This document shows positions 16,733 through 24,905 of a DNA stretch of 32,406 nt, piece after piece. This stretch comes from Azospirillum sp. B506 (GTDB taxonomy: Bacteria; Pseudomonadota; Alphaproteobacteria; Azospirillales; Azospirillaceae). The stretch covers positions 1 to 32,406 of the forward strand of contig NZ_BADK01000609.1 in the NCBI RefSeq assembly GCF_000333595.1, in the 5' to 3' direction. A model generated the notes under the pieces. It saw nothing but the letters and a program-made list of their open reading frames with translations. It was not told the DNA's origin and searched no databases. Within the stretch, counting starts at the first letter, position 1; each line of letters begins with the position of its first letter. A program made the position numbers and the translations under genes.

Positions 16733-16773
16733 ATGACACATATTTCCTTTATGATTCCAACCTAGTGTATCAT
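16733..16773. promoter_or_regulatory. Paired inverted half-sites (candidate PaaX operator) upstream of paaX/livK
   Basis: ATGACACA (16733-16740) and TGTATCAT (16766-16773) are inverted half-sites separated by 25 bases. The same arrangement with the same spacing occurs before the diiron oxygenase gene. The half-site ATGAYAC resembles the RTGATTC core of the E. coli PaaX box. Its position suggests autoregulation of paaX and possibly control of livK. Confidence 0.65.
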
Positions 16774-16948
16774 ATTAATGATTGTCAAACGGAAAGTCCG
16801 TGCCGCCTCATATCCGGCGCCGGCCGGCCGCTCCGCGCTGTCGTGGCACTGGCCCAACCGGCCCCGGTTTTCGTATACAACTCCGTCGCGCCACCCGACT
16901 GCGCACCATCGGCATCGCAATCCGCATCGATAAGGACTCCCCCACCGC

Positions 16949-17893
16949 ATGGCCCGCCCGCGCCGCCCCGAAGACCTTGCCGCCCAGTTGACCGAGGCGA
17001 TCGCGCCGCGGGCGAAGTCGCTGATCATCACCCTCTATGGCGACGCGGTACTGCCGCATGGCGGATCGCTGTGGCTGGGCAGCCTGATCGAGCTGATGGG
17101 TCAGTTCGGGATGAGCGAGCGGATCGTCCGCACCTCGGTCTTCCGGCTGTGCAAGGACGACTGGCTGACCAACACCCAGATCGGCCGGCGCAGCTTCTAC
17201 CGGGTCACCGACAGCGGGAAGGAACGTTTCGCCGCGGCGGAGCGACGGATCTATGCACCGCTGGCCCGCGAATGGGACCGCGGCTGGGACCTGCTGATGG
17301 TGCCGCCCAACGCACTGGATGCCGAGACGCGCGACGCCCTGCGGCGGGAGCTGATCTGGCAGGGATTCGGCGCCGCGTCGGCCACCGTCTACGCCCATCC
17401 CAACTGCGACGAGGCGGCGATGCACCGCTCGTTGGCCGAACTGGGGGTGGCGGACAAGATCGTCCACATGAAGGCCAGCCTGGACCGGGCCGAAGGGTTC
17501 GGGGCATTGCGCGATCTGGTGCGCGGCTGCTGGGACATCGATCAGCTTGAACACGACTATGCGGCCTTTCTGGATCACTTCCGTCCGGTCTGGGCGGCGG
17601 TCGATGCCGCCGATGCGCCCGACCCGGCCGCCTGCTTCGTCCTGCGCACACTGATGATCCATGATTTCCGCCGCATCCTGCTGCGCGACCCGATGCTGCC
17701 GCCCGATCTGCTGCCGGCGGACTGGCCGGGCCAGGAAGCGCGGATGCTGACGCGGAATCTCTACCGCCGCCTCGCCGGCCCGTCGGACTCCTTTCTGATG
17801 CAGGCGGCGACCACCGCCAATGGCCCCCTGCCCGACGCCCAGCCCTCCTTCCACGGCCGCTTCGGCGGTCTGGAGAGCGTCCCGGCCGGCTGA
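16949..17893 (+). CDS. paaX: PaaX-family transcriptional repressor
   Basis: 314 residues. The N-terminal winged helix (residues about 15-90: AKSLIITLYGDAVLPHGGSLWLGSLIELMGQFGMSERIVRTSVFRL) is the PaaX DNA-binding domain. The central region (WDLLMVPPN...FGAASATVYAHPN) and the C-terminus (FVLRTLMIHDFRRILLRDPMLPPDLLPADWPGQEA) are distinctive of PaaX. In E. coli this repressor controls the phenylacetate (paa) operon and is released by phenylacetyl-CoA. Here it is followed by a diiron oxygenase and a reductase, not by paaA-K. The effector is therefore uncertain: phenylacetyl-CoA or a related arylacetyl compound. An AAGGA site lies 12 bases before the ATG. Confidence 0.92.
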   Translation: MARPRRPEDLAAQLTEAIAPRAKSLIITLYGDAVLPHGGSLWLGSLIELMGQFGMSERIVRTSVFRLCKDDWLTNTQIGRRSFYRVTDSGKERFAAAERRIYAPLAREWDRGWDLLMVPPNALDAETRDALRRELIWQGFGAASATVYAHPNCDEAAMHRSLAELGVADKIVHMKASLDRAEGFGALRDLVRGCWDIDQLEHDYAAFLDHFRPVWAAVDAADAPDPAACFVLRTLMIHDFRRILLRDPMLPPDLLPADWPGQEARMLTRNLYRRLAGPSDSFLMQAATTANGPLPDAQPSFHGRFGGLESVPAG

Positions 17894-17945
17894 CGTCCGG
17901 GCTTTCGATACGCAGCGCCAGGAAAAACTCCGCTTTGCGAACGAA

Positions 17946-17959
17946 TTGATCTGGATCAA
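17946..17959. promoter_or_regulatory. Perfect FNR-type box upstream of the diiron oxygenase gene
   Basis: TTGATCTGGATCAA is an exact match to TTGAT-N4-ATCAA, and the palindrome extends four further bases on each side (17942-17963). It lies in the paaX-diiron gap, 171 bases before the ATG. Binding by an FNR/FixK/AadR-type regulator would make expression respond to oxygen limitation. Confidence 0.75.
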
Positions 17960-18024
17960 TTCGGCGTATTCTTGCGTATTTCTTTTTGAATCAATCGATT
18001 AGAGGCGACCCTCACGCGGATTAA

Positions 18025-18065
18025 ATGATACAGATATCGTTGATAGTGAGCATATTCTGTGTCAT
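18025..18065. promoter_or_regulatory. Paired inverted half-sites (candidate PaaX operator) upstream of the diiron oxygenase gene
   Basis: ATGATACA (18025-18032) and TGTGTCAT (18058-18065) are separated by 25 bases, exactly the spacing of the pair at 16733-16773. Flanking bases are also similar (right side CATATAAA here, CATATTAA there). The site lies 66-106 bases before the ATG and downstream of the FNR-type box, a position suited to repression. Confidence 0.68.
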
Positions 18066-18130
18066 ATAAAAACCATAGGGCGCCGATGGAAATGTGAGCG
18101 CCCGCGGAATGCTCCCGGAGGAAACGCCCC

Positions 18131-19159
18131 ATGTCCAAGGACTACACCCCCATCGCCAATACGATGGAGCTGCCCCCCGCCACGCCGCAGCCGAACGTCT
18201 ATCCGCTGTCCTGGGTGTCGCAGACCAAGAAGCTGGAAGAGGTCTACACCGCCGCCCAGCGCGAGAACTGGGACCCGGCCAAGCTGCCCTGGGACAGCTT
18301 CGACGTGTCGCGCTACAGCTGGGAGGAGCGGGAGGCCATCGCCTATTGGTGGACCATCCTGTCGGTGTTCGACGCCTCCGCCCCGCCGGTCTTCGCCCAT
18401 GCGCTGATCAAGACCTACGAGGTGCATGAGGAGGACCCGGTCCGCCGCTGCTTCTTCTCCGTCACCCGCGACGAGCAGAACCACGAGCAGATGTGCGGCC
18501 TCGCCATCACCAGACTGCTGGAGGCCACCAGCCCGCTGACCTACGAGCCGAGGACCGATCTCGGCCGCCGGCTGCGGAAGAACGCCCACTGGCTCTACTA
18601 CAATGGCGGGCGCTATTGGGACGGCTACAAGAAGGCGGTTCCGAAATACTCGCTGGCCGTTCTGTTCAGTTCCTTCCTGATGGGCGAGATCGCGGCGGCG
18701 ACCATCTTCCACCAGATGGCGGCCGGCTGCAGCGAGCCGGTGTTCAAGGAGGCCTTCCGCAACATCGGCCGCGACGAGGGCCGCCACATGGCGATCTGCA
18801 TGTCGGTGATGGAGCGCGACTATCCTCATCTGGCGGTGGAGGACCGGTCGATCATCACCAAGCAGATCCGGGCCGGCTACCTGTTCCTGTCCGCCGTGCT
18901 GTTCGAGCCGCCGCCCCAGTTCTGGGACCTGCCCGACGACTTCATCGCCACCCAGCGCGAGGCCGAGGCCATCGCCCGCAACGCCGGTTTCCACATCCCG
19001 GATTACGAGACGAAGAAGGAGAACTGGCGCAACGCCATGCTGAACCTGAAGGGTGTGCTGGACCGCTACGGCATCCCCTTCCCGGCGATCCCGGAGGTCG
19101 GCATCACCGGCGAGGAAGTCCGGGACGTCGACATGGACGAGATCATTCCGGTGTTCTGA
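18131..19159 (+). CDS. Ferritin-like diiron oxygenase, candidate aromatic-acid hydroxylase
   Basis: 342 residues, soluble, helix-rich. Two ExxH motifs mark a carboxylate-bridged diiron site: E115-x-x-H118 (RDEQNHE) and E216-x-x-H219 (RDEGRHM). Candidate remaining ligands are D81 (helix WWTILSVFDAS) and E186 (FLMGEIAAA), whose spacings (34 and 30 residues) fit the ribonucleotide reductase R2 / bacterial monooxygenase superfamily. It is not PaaA, and I could not place it in a named family. The following gene encodes a matching 2Fe-2S/FAD electron-transfer protein, so a two-component monooxygenase is likely. Its position next to paaX and within a homogentisate cluster points to hydroxylation of phenylacetate or a similar acid. 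GGAGGAAA lies 6 bases before the ATG. Confidence 0.8.
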   Translation: MSKDYTPIANTMELPPATPQPNVYPLSWVSQTKKLEEVYTAAQRENWDPAKLPWDSFDVSRYSWEEREAIAYWWTILSVFDASAPPVFAHALIKTYEVHEEDPVRRCFFSVTRDEQNHEQMCGLAITRLLEATSPLTYEPRTDLGRRLRKNAHWLYYNGGRYWDGYKKAVPKYSLAVLFSSFLMGEIAAATIFHQMAAGCSEPVFKEAFRNIGRDEGRHMAICMSVMERDYPHLAVEDRSIITKQIRAGYLFLSAVLFEPPPQFWDLPDDFIATQREAEAIARNAGFHIPDYETKKENWRNAMLNLKGVLDRYGIPFPAIPEVGITGEEVRDVDMDEIIPVF

Positions 19160-19186
19160 ACAACTCCGTCCGACCTTTCCTGTCTC

Positions 19187-19221
19187 CCCCTCCCTCCCCC
19201 TCTTCGTGGGGCAGGGAGGGG
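19187..19221 (+). terminator. C-rich/G-rich hairpin between diiron oxygenase and reductase genes
   Basis: CCCCTCCCT-CCCC (19187-19199) pairs with GGGG-C-AGGGAGGGG (19208-19221) around a CTCTTCGT loop with one bulge. It lacks a T-tract, so it is more likely an mRNA-stabilising or read-through-modulating element in the 106-base intercistronic gap than a full terminator. Confidence 0.5.
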
Positions 19222-19265
19222 ACATTGCGTCCCCACGTCTCCAATCCCGCCCAAGGATCCCCCCG

Positions 19266-20333
19266 GTGAGCCGCATCCGCCTCCACCCCTCGGGCCGCAC
19301 GGTCGAGTGCCGTGACGGCGAGACCGTCCTGTCGGCGCTGGAACAGGCCGGCTACGCCCTGCCCAACAACTGCCGCGCCGGCGCCTGCGGCGAATGCAAG
19401 GTCAAGGTCCTCAGCGGCCAGTTCGACCAGGGCATGGTGCTGGACATGGCGCTGTCCCAGCCCGAGCGGAAGGACGGCTATGGCCTGATGTGCATGGCCA
19501 AGCCGATCTCCGACGAGCTGGTCATCGAATACGGCACCGCCGACGCCCAGCCCAAGCTGTTCCCGCCGCGCGAGAATGTGCTGTTCATCGTCACCGACCG
19601 CATCCCGCGCACGCCCCGCATCGTGGAACTGCGTCTGCGCCCGCTGGGACAGCCGCTGCGCTACTGGCCGGGCCAGTATGTGATGCTGGGCGATGCCGCC
19701 GCCGGTGCGCCGCCGCGCTGCTATTCCATCGCCAACGCTCCCCGTCCGGACGGCGAGATCGCGCTGCAGGTGACCCGCGTCGACGGCGGCCCGACCAGCA
19801 GTTGGATCCACGACCGGCTCGCGGTCGGCGACATGGTGAAGCTGTCCGGCCCCTACGGTACCTTCATCGGCGACCCGTCGGTCGACAGCCCGGTGCTTTG
19901 CATGGCGGCCGGCTCCGGCCTCGCTCCCATTGTGGCGCTGACCGACGCGGCGCTGCGCCGCGGCTACCGGCCGCCGGTGACGCTGCTGGTCTCCGCCCGC
20001 ACGACGGCCGATGTCTATCAGCAGGGTCTGCTGAGCTACTGGCAGGCCAAATACCGCAATTTCAAGGTCAAGGTGACCCTGACGCGGGAAGAATCTCCCA
20101 ACCACTTGAAGGGCCGCATCCCGGCGATCCTGCCCGGCCTGTTCCCCGACCTCTCCGGCCATTCCGTCTTCACCGCCGGCAGCCCCGGTTTTGTCGAGGC
20201 CTGCGTCGCCGCCGCCCGCGCGCTGGGCGCGCAGGACGAGCGGATCCACAGCGAAGGTTACGTCTCCCAGCACATCCCGGAAACGGTGCCGGCCGACCGT
20301 CTCATGGCGATGACTGTGGGGGCCGCAGGGTAA
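19266..20333 (+). CDS. 2Fe-2S/FAD/NAD(P)H oxidoreductase, electron-transfer component of the diiron oxygenase
   Basis: 355 residues from the GTG at 19266, with an AAGGA site 8 bases upstream (19253-19257). Longer upstream frames overlap the diiron gene in another frame. Residues 1-90 are a plant-type ferredoxin domain with C36-x4-C41-x2-C44 and C76 (NNCRAGACGECK...GLMCMAKP). Residues about 100-200 bind FAD (R151-C-Y-S-I motif and GPYGTF), and residues about 205-340 bind NAD(P)H (MAAGSGLAPIVAL...FTAGSPGFVEA). The order ferredoxin-FAD-NAD is that of DmpP, MmoC and BenC, and differs from PaaE, whose ferredoxin is C-terminal. It would pass electrons from NAD(P)H to the diiron protein encoded just upstream. 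Confidence 0.92.
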   Translation: MSRIRLHPSGRTVECRDGETVLSALEQAGYALPNNCRAGACGECKVKVLSGQFDQGMVLDMALSQPERKDGYGLMCMAKPISDELVIEYGTADAQPKLFPPRENVLFIVTDRIPRTPRIVELRLRPLGQPLRYWPGQYVMLGDAAAGAPPRCYSIANAPRPDGEIALQVTRVDGGPTSSWIHDRLAVGDMVKLSGPYGTFIGDPSVDSPVLCMAAGSGLAPIVALTDAALRRGYRPPVTLLVSARTTADVYQQGLLSYWQAKYRNFKVKVTLTREESPNHLKGRIPAILPGLFPDLSGHSVFTAGSPGFVEACVAAARALGAQDERIHSEGYVSQHIPETVPADRLMAMTVGAAG

Positions 20334-20348
20334 CGGCTCCCACGATCC

Positions 20349-22445
20349 TCACGCCCGGCGCACCCCCGCGATGAAGCCGTCGATCTCGCGGGTGAGGTCC
20401 TTCGACTGGCTGGCCAGCGCGGCGGCGGCGGCGAGAAGCTGATCGGCCGCCACCCCGGTTTCCCCGGCACCGGTCCTGATCTCGCCCATCCCGCCGCTGA
20501 CCTCCTGCGCGCCGTCGGCGGCCTGGATCACGCTGCGGGCAATCTCCTGGGTCGCCGCCGCCTGCTGGTCGACCGCCGCGGCAATGCCCGACGCGATGCG
20601 GCTGACCTGGGCGATGGTCTCGCTGATGCCATGGACGGCGGTCACCGCCTCCTGCGTGGCGTCGCGGATACCCTTGATCTGCGCGACGATGTCCTCGGTC
20701 GCCTTGGCGGTCTGGTTGGCAAGGCTCTTCACCTCCGACGCCACCACGGCGAAGCCCTTTCCGGCCTCTCCCGCGCGGGCCGCCTCGATGGTGGCATTGA
20801 GCGCCAGCAGATTGGTCTGGCCGGCGATGGAGTTGATGAGTTCCACCACGGCACCGATCCGCTCCGCACTGTCCGCCAGGACGGCCACCGCCTCGTCGGC
20901 CCGCTTGACGTCGGACACCGCGGCGTCGGCGATGCGGGCGGATTCGCCGACCTGCCGGCCGATGTCCTGGACCGAGGCCGACAGCTCCTCCGTCGCGGCG
21001 GCGGCCGTCTGCACATTCTCCGCCGCGGCGCGGGCGGAGGAGGCCACCTGCTCCGACCGGCCGAGGCTCTGGTCGGCGATGCCGGTCAGGCCGCGGGCGG
21101 TCGATTCCAACTGCTGGGCGGCAGACGCCAGCGCCCCGGTCAGCCCGCCGACGCGCTCCTCGAACCCCGTCTGCAGCCTGGCGAGCGCCGCGGCACGCTC
21201 CTCCTTGGCCTGCCAGTCGGCCTTCTGCTGGCGGTCCAGCTCACGGGCACGGACCAGCCCCTCCTTGAACACCTCCACAGCGCGGGCCATGCCGCCGGCC
21301 TCGTCGTCGCGGCCGGCCCCGGGCACCGCGGTTTCCAGATCGCCGGCCGCCAGCCGGGTCATCGCCCCGGTCAGCGACGCCACCGGACGGGCGATGCCGT
21401 CGCCGACCTTCCACGCCACCAGACAGCCGAGCGCGACGCAGCCCAGGCTGACCAGCACCGTCAGCAAGGTCAGCCGGTTGGCGTCGGCCATCACGCTGGA
21501 CTGCGGCGCCGCCACCAGGAAGGACCAGACCCCGTCGGCGCCGGCAAAGCGGATCGGCGCCAGCCGCAGGTAATGCGGCCCGCCGTTCAGCGGCACGATC
21601 CCGTCGAAGGCCCGCCCTTCCGCCACGGCGCGGCGGGCGGCCTCCGGCAGGTCGTCGGCAGCCTTGGACAGCCGGCTGCCGTCGGGATGGGCGACATAGA
21701 GGCCGGAGCCGGTCAGCACCGCGGCGTAACCGTCGCCATAGGGCTTCACCGCGCGCACCAGATCGGTCAGGCCGGTCAGCGCCATATCGACGCCGGCCAC
21801 GCCGATGACGCGCCCCTCCCTGCCGCCGTCCATCACCGGGGCGGCGGCGCTGGTCATCAGCCGCTTGGTGAAATCGTCGAGATAGGGTTCGGTCAGCACC
21901 GCCGTCCGCGCGGCGGCCGCCGCCTTGTAGTAATCCTTCTCCTGCACGTCCGCGAAGGCATAGCCCTCGCTGTCGTCGGCCTGAACGCCCTTATCGCCCA
22001 CGCCCTTATCGCCCGGCAGCCACAGCAGGCTCATCCGGCCGGTCTTCGGCAGACCCAGGATCTCGACGCTGCGGTCATGCTCGGCGAACTCCCGGTCGCG
22101 GCCGTCGAAGCCGTCGTCGGCCATGTCCACCCACACGCCGGCATAGAGCGGATTGGCCTCCGCCGTCCGGCGCAGGAAGCGGTTGACCGTCTCGCGCCGC
22201 GGGCTTCCGGTGGAGCGTTCCACCTCGACCAGCGCCGCGCTGGCGCTGGCGGCGTTGAGCGCGGTGGACAGGTCGGCGGCAACCCGGGCGCCCTGCCGGT
22301 CCGCCGTCTCGGCGGCAAGCAGAACCGCCGCATTGTGGGCGGCATCGCGCGTCAGAACCAGCGACACCGCGGTAACCGCCGCAGCCCCCGCCGCCAGCAC
22401 GGCCGCCACACCGATGATGATCTTCGTCCTGAACCTGGCCTTCAT
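20349..22445 (-). CDS. Methyl-accepting chemotaxis protein with periplasmic Cache-type sensor
   Basis: 698 residues from the ATG at 22445; the frame opens at a TTG at 22472 that adds nine residues. TM1 is at residues about 8-32. The periplasmic part (about 33-320) looks like a dCache domain ([52 protein letters not shown]). TM2 ([19 protein letters not shown]) leads to a HAMP segment and a signalling domain with the conserved hairpin tip ([25 protein letters not shown]). It converges on the reductase gene with only 15 bases between the stops. Its place inside the aromatic cluster suggests that it senses the cluster's substrate, but the ligand is unknown. Confidence 0.93.
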   Translation of the reverse strand: MKARFRTKIIIGVAAVLAAGAAAVTAVSLVLTRDAAHNAAVLLAAETADRQGARVAADLSTALNAASASAALVEVERSTGSPRRETVNRFLRRTAEANPLYAGVWVDMADDGFDGRDREFAEHDRSVEILGLPKTGRMSLLWLPGDKGVGDKGVQADDSEGYAFADVQEKDYYKAAAAARTAVLTEPYLDDFTKRLMTSAAAPVMDGGREGRVIGVAGVDMALTGLTDLVRAVKPYGDGYAAVLTGSGLYVAHPDGSRLSKAADDLPEAARRAVAEGRAFDGIVPLNGGPHYLRLAPIRFAGADGVWSFLVAAPQSSVMADANRLTLLTVLVSLGCVALGCLVAWKVGDGIARPVASLTGAMTRLAAGDLETAVPGAGRDDEAGGMARAVEVFKEGLVRARELDRQQKADWQAKEERAAALARLQTGFEERVGGLTGALASAAQQLESTARGLTGIADQSLGRSEQVASSARAAAENVQTAAAATEELSASVQDIGRQVGESARIADAAVSDVKRADEAVAVLADSAERIGAVVELINSIAGQTNLLALNATIEAARAGEAGKGFAVVASEVKSLANQTAKATEDIVAQIKGIRDATQEAVTAVHGISETIAQVSRIASGIAAAVDQQAAATQEIARSVIQAADGAQEVSGGMGEIRTGAGETGVAADQLLAAAAALASQSKDLTREIDGFIAGVRRA
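21985..22014 (-). repeat. Perfect 15-bp tandem duplication inside the chemoreceptor sensor
   Basis: ACGCCCTTATCGCCC occurs twice in a row (21985-21999, 22000-22014). It encodes [10 protein letters not shown] in a loop of the periplasmic domain. The identity of the two copies suggests a recent, in-frame expansion. Confidence 0.85.
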
Positions 22446-22643
22446 CGCGACACCGTCGTCCGGTCCGCCCAAAGTTCCGGGATCAGCGGAAAGGCGGCAC
22501 CAAATGGGGAAAAGGGGGCCACCTTATATTCGATAACGATCGGCCTGCATGTCGATTCTTGCGATTTGATGACAGAGCGTTCAATCGGGAGGGGGCCTAT
22601 GGACTCAGCCCCCGCCGACGACCCCTTGCCTTCCACTCCCGCT

Positions 22644-23660
22644 TCATGCGCCCTCGTAGCGCACCACCTGCTGGTCGATGGCGCCGAACACGCTGGCGCC
22701 GGCCGCGTCGAACAGCTCGATCCGCACGCGGTCGCCGAAGCGCAGGAAGGGGGTCTTCGGCGCGCCATGCTCGATGGTCTCGATCATCCTCAACTCGGCA
22801 AGGCAGGAATAGCCGACGCCGCCGGCCGCGACCGGCTTGCCGGGACCGCCGTCCAGCTTGTTCGACACCGTGCCCGAGCCGACGATGCTGCCGGCCGCCA
22901 GATGGCGGGTCCTGGCGGCATGCGCGATCAGCGTTGGAAAGTCGAAGGTCATGTCGACCCCGGCATCCGGGCAGCCGAAGGCTTCGCCGTTCAGCGTCGT
23001 CACCAGCGGACGGTGCAGCTTGCCGCCGTCCCAGGCGCCGCCCAGCTCGTCCGGCGTCACCGCGACGGGGGAGAAGCTGGAGGCCGGCTTGGACTGGAAG
23101 AAGCCGAAGCCCTTGCCCAGTTCCGCCGGGATCAGGTTGCGCAAGCTGACGTCGTTGACCAGCATCAGCAGCCGGATCTGCCCGCGCGCCGCTTCGGCCG
23201 AAACGCCCATCGGCACGTCGCCGGTGACGACGGCGATCTCCGCCTCGAAATCGATGCCCCAGGCTTCGGTCGCCGCCGGGATCGGGTCGGTGGGGGCGAG
23301 GAAGCCGTCGGAACAGCCCTGATACATCAACGGGTCGGTCCAGAAGCTGGGCGGCATCTCGGCACCGCGCGCCTTGCGGACCAGCTCCACATGATTGACG
23401 TAGGCAGACCCGTCCGCCCACTGGTAAGCGCGCGGCAGCGGCGATGCCGCCGCGGCCGGATCGAAGGGTTGGCCAGCCGCCGGATCGGCGTTCAGCGCGC
23501 GGTAGACCTCCTCCAGCTTCGGCGCCAGCGCCGTCCAGTCGTCCAGCGCCGCCTGCAGGGTGCGGGCGATCTCCGGCACCGGGGTGGCGCGGGTCAGGTC
23601 GCGCGACACCACCACCAGACTGCCGTCGCGCCCGCCCGCCTTCAAACTTGCCAGCTTCAT
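22644..23660 (-). CDS. fahA: Fumarylacetoacetate hydrolase family protein
   Basis: 338 residues of the two-domain FAH family. The N-terminal half has a helical region (ALDDWTALAPKLEEVYRALN) and PLPRAYQWADGSAYVNHVELVRKARG. The C-terminal catalytic domain has the metal-binding Glu/Asp pattern (WGIDFEAEIAVVTGD) and MLVNDVSLRNLIPAELGKGFGFFQSKPASSFSP, TRHLAAGSIVGSGTVSN. The expected reaction is fumarylacetoacetate to fumarate and acetoacetate, the last step of homogentisate breakdown. It is the second gene of an operon with hmgA (49-base gap), which supports this over other FAH-family hydrolases. Confidence 0.88.
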   Translation of the reverse strand: MKLASLKAGGRDGSLVVVSRDLTRATPVPEIARTLQAALDDWTALAPKLEEVYRALNADPAAGQPFDPAAAASPLPRAYQWADGSAYVNHVELVRKARGAEMPPSFWTDPLMYQGCSDGFLAPTDPIPAATEAWGIDFEAEIAVVTGDVPMGVSAEAARGQIRLLMLVNDVSLRNLIPAELGKGFGFFQSKPASSFSPVAVTPDELGGAWDGGKLHRPLVTTLNGEAFGCPDAGVDMTFDFPTLIAHAARTRHLAAGSIVGSGTVSNKLDGGPGKPVAAGGVGYSCLAELRMIETIEHGAPKTPFLRFGDRVRIELFDAAGASVFGAIDQQVVRYEGA

Positions 23661-23709
23661 TGGTCTCTTCCCTTCCTACAGGATCTGGGTTCGGCGACCT
23701 TAAGGCCGC

Positions 23710-24834
23710 TCATTTCGCCTTCCAGCTGTCGGCGTAGCCGCCCCACTCGACACCCTCCATCGCCGGATAGACGTCGAGCGGGTCGCGGGTGTCGATCATC
23801 ACCGCGACCTCATCGGTCTCCTTGCGCTCGAACCTCTGCGCCACCTCGTAGGCTTTCGGGTGCGGTCCGTGCGGGAAGCCCGAGGGATGGTAGGTGACCA
23901 TGCCGGGATGGATGTTGTCCCGCGAGAAGAACTGGCCGCGGTGATAGAACAGCACCTCGTCGAAATCCTCGTTGGAATGATAGTAGGGCAGCTTCAACGC
24001 CTCCGGGTCCGACTCGATGGGCCGCGGCACGAAGGTGCAGACGATGAAACGTCCGGCGATCCAGGTGCTGTGCGCCGACGGCGGCAGATGGTAGCGGTGG
24101 CTCATCAGCGGCCGGATGTCGCGCCAGTTCAGCCGCACCGGGGCGAGGTCGCCATGCCAGCCCACGGCATCCAGCGGGTTGAACGGATAGGTCATGGCGC
24201 AGAGCTGCCCGCGCTTCTTCACCCGGACCAGCGTCTCACGCTCGTGCTTCTGCGCCTGGAAGGCGTCGTCCAGCGCCGGCACGTCCAGCACCGCCGGATC
24301 GAAGATGGCGTGAGTGCCGACCAGCCCCTTGTGCGGCAGCTTGTAGGCGTCGCCGGTGGCCTCGACCATCAGCACCATCGCCGCCTCGTCGGTTTCCAGC
24401 CGCCAACAGGTGTTGCGCGGCAGCACGACATAGTCGCCCTCCCGCACCTCCAGATGGCCGTAGTCGCAGAACAGATGGCCGCCGCCCTGATGGAAGAACA
24501 GCAGGTCGTCGCCGTCGGCGTTGCGGACGAGATGATCCATCCTGCCCTTGAACCGCCACAGCCGGACCTGGGTCGCCCCATTGCCCATCAGGGCCGGCGC
24601 CTCCAGGGGGCAACCGGGCATGTGATCGAGATGGTTCAGGTCGAAGGCGCGCGGGCGCAGCGGCCCGTCGAAGCTGGTCCAGCCGGTCGGCGGATGGGCA
24701 TGGTGCATCTGGGTCGCCGGGCCGAAGAAGCCCTCGCGCCCCATCTCGCGCTCGTAAGTCCCGGCCGGGAGCCGGACATGGGCCTGGCGCGACGCGGTGC
24801 CCTCGATTTTCGGAAACGAAATCCAGTTCTTCAT
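23710..24834 (-). CDS. hmgA: Homogentisate 1,2-dioxygenase
   Basis: 374 residues, shorter than the usual 430-440, so it belongs to a compact subfamily. The C-terminal cupin carries the likely Fe ligands H286 and E293 (YYHSNEDFDEVLFYHRG) and H322 (SGFPHGPHP). The N-terminal part has the family features ATQMHHAHPPTGWTSFDGP and LLFFHQGGGHLFCDYGHLEVREGDYVVLPRNT. The enzyme opens the ring of homogentisate to maleylacetoacetate. A GGGGAAG ribosome site precedes the ATG. It is divergent from marR, and the shared gap contains the best copy of the MarR-type operator. The downstream gene is fahA; the isomerase maiA is 12 kb away in the liv operon. Confidence 0.9.
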   Translation of the reverse strand: MKNWISFPKIEGTASRQAHVRLPAGTYEREMGREGFFGPATQMHHAHPPTGWTSFDGPLRPRAFDLNHLDHMPGCPLEAPALMGNGATQVRLWRFKGRMDHLVRNADGDDLLFFHQGGGHLFCDYGHLEVREGDYVVLPRNTCWRLETDEAAMVLMVEATGDAYKLPHKGLVGTHAIFDPAVLDVPALDDAFQAQKHERETLVRVKKRGQLCAMTYPFNPLDAVGWHGDLAPVRLNWRDIRPLMSHRYHLPPSAHSTWIAGRFIVCTFVPRPIESDPEALKLPYYHSNEDFDEVLFYHRGQFFSRDNIHPGMVTYHPSGFPHGPHPKAYEVAQRFERKETDEVAVMIDTRDPLDVYPAMEGVEWGGYADSWKAK

Positions 24835-24905
24835 GGCGCTTCCCCTGCATGCCGCCGGCCATTCCGCAGCGGGCGCCGGCAGGCTTGTTCAGTCGCCGCC
24901 ATTTT

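Larger units (their letters stand above)
16515..16948. promoter_or_regulatory. Divergent livK / paaX control region
   Basis: This 434-base stretch has no gene. It is AT-rich between about 16590 and 16800, in contrast to its surroundings. From left to right it contains the livK ribosome site (GGAGG), a MarR-type box (16600-16615), the paired PaaX-type half-sites (16733-16773), and the paaX ribosome site AAGGA (16932-16936). A TTTATGATTC (16748-16757), resembling the first half of the E. coli PaaX operator as remembered, lies between the half-sites. No transcription start could be fixed. Confidence 0.7.

Noticed and set aside
16776-16787. TTAATGATTGTCAA as another FNR box in the livK-paaX gap
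   Set aside because: Only the right half (TCAA) matches; the left half is TTAAT rather than TTGAT.
16845-16860. TGGCACTGGCCCAACC as a sigma-54 promoter for paaX
   Set aside because: The -24-like TGGCAC is present but the -12 GC/TTGC element is missing at the required spacing.
18131-19159. Diiron protein called as PaaA, ribonucleotide reductase R2 or acyl-ACP desaturase
   Set aside because: Length and ExxH surroundings (RDEQNHE, RDEGRHM) do not match PaaA or desaturase motifs, and there is no ribonucleotide reductase alpha gene; it is left as an unplaced ferritin-like oxygenase.
22519-22560. A GCCGAT-containing sequence upstream of the chemoreceptor as a flagellar sigma-28 promoter
   Set aside because: On the minus strand GCCGATCG only partly matches GCCGATAA, and no TAAA lies 15 bases upstream.
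20631-23897. A 1088-codon open frame on the plus strand across the chemoreceptor, fahA and the end of hmgA
   Set aside because: It is antisense to three clearly real genes, has His/Arg/Gln-rich composition typical of GC-driven shadow frames, and no recognisable domain.
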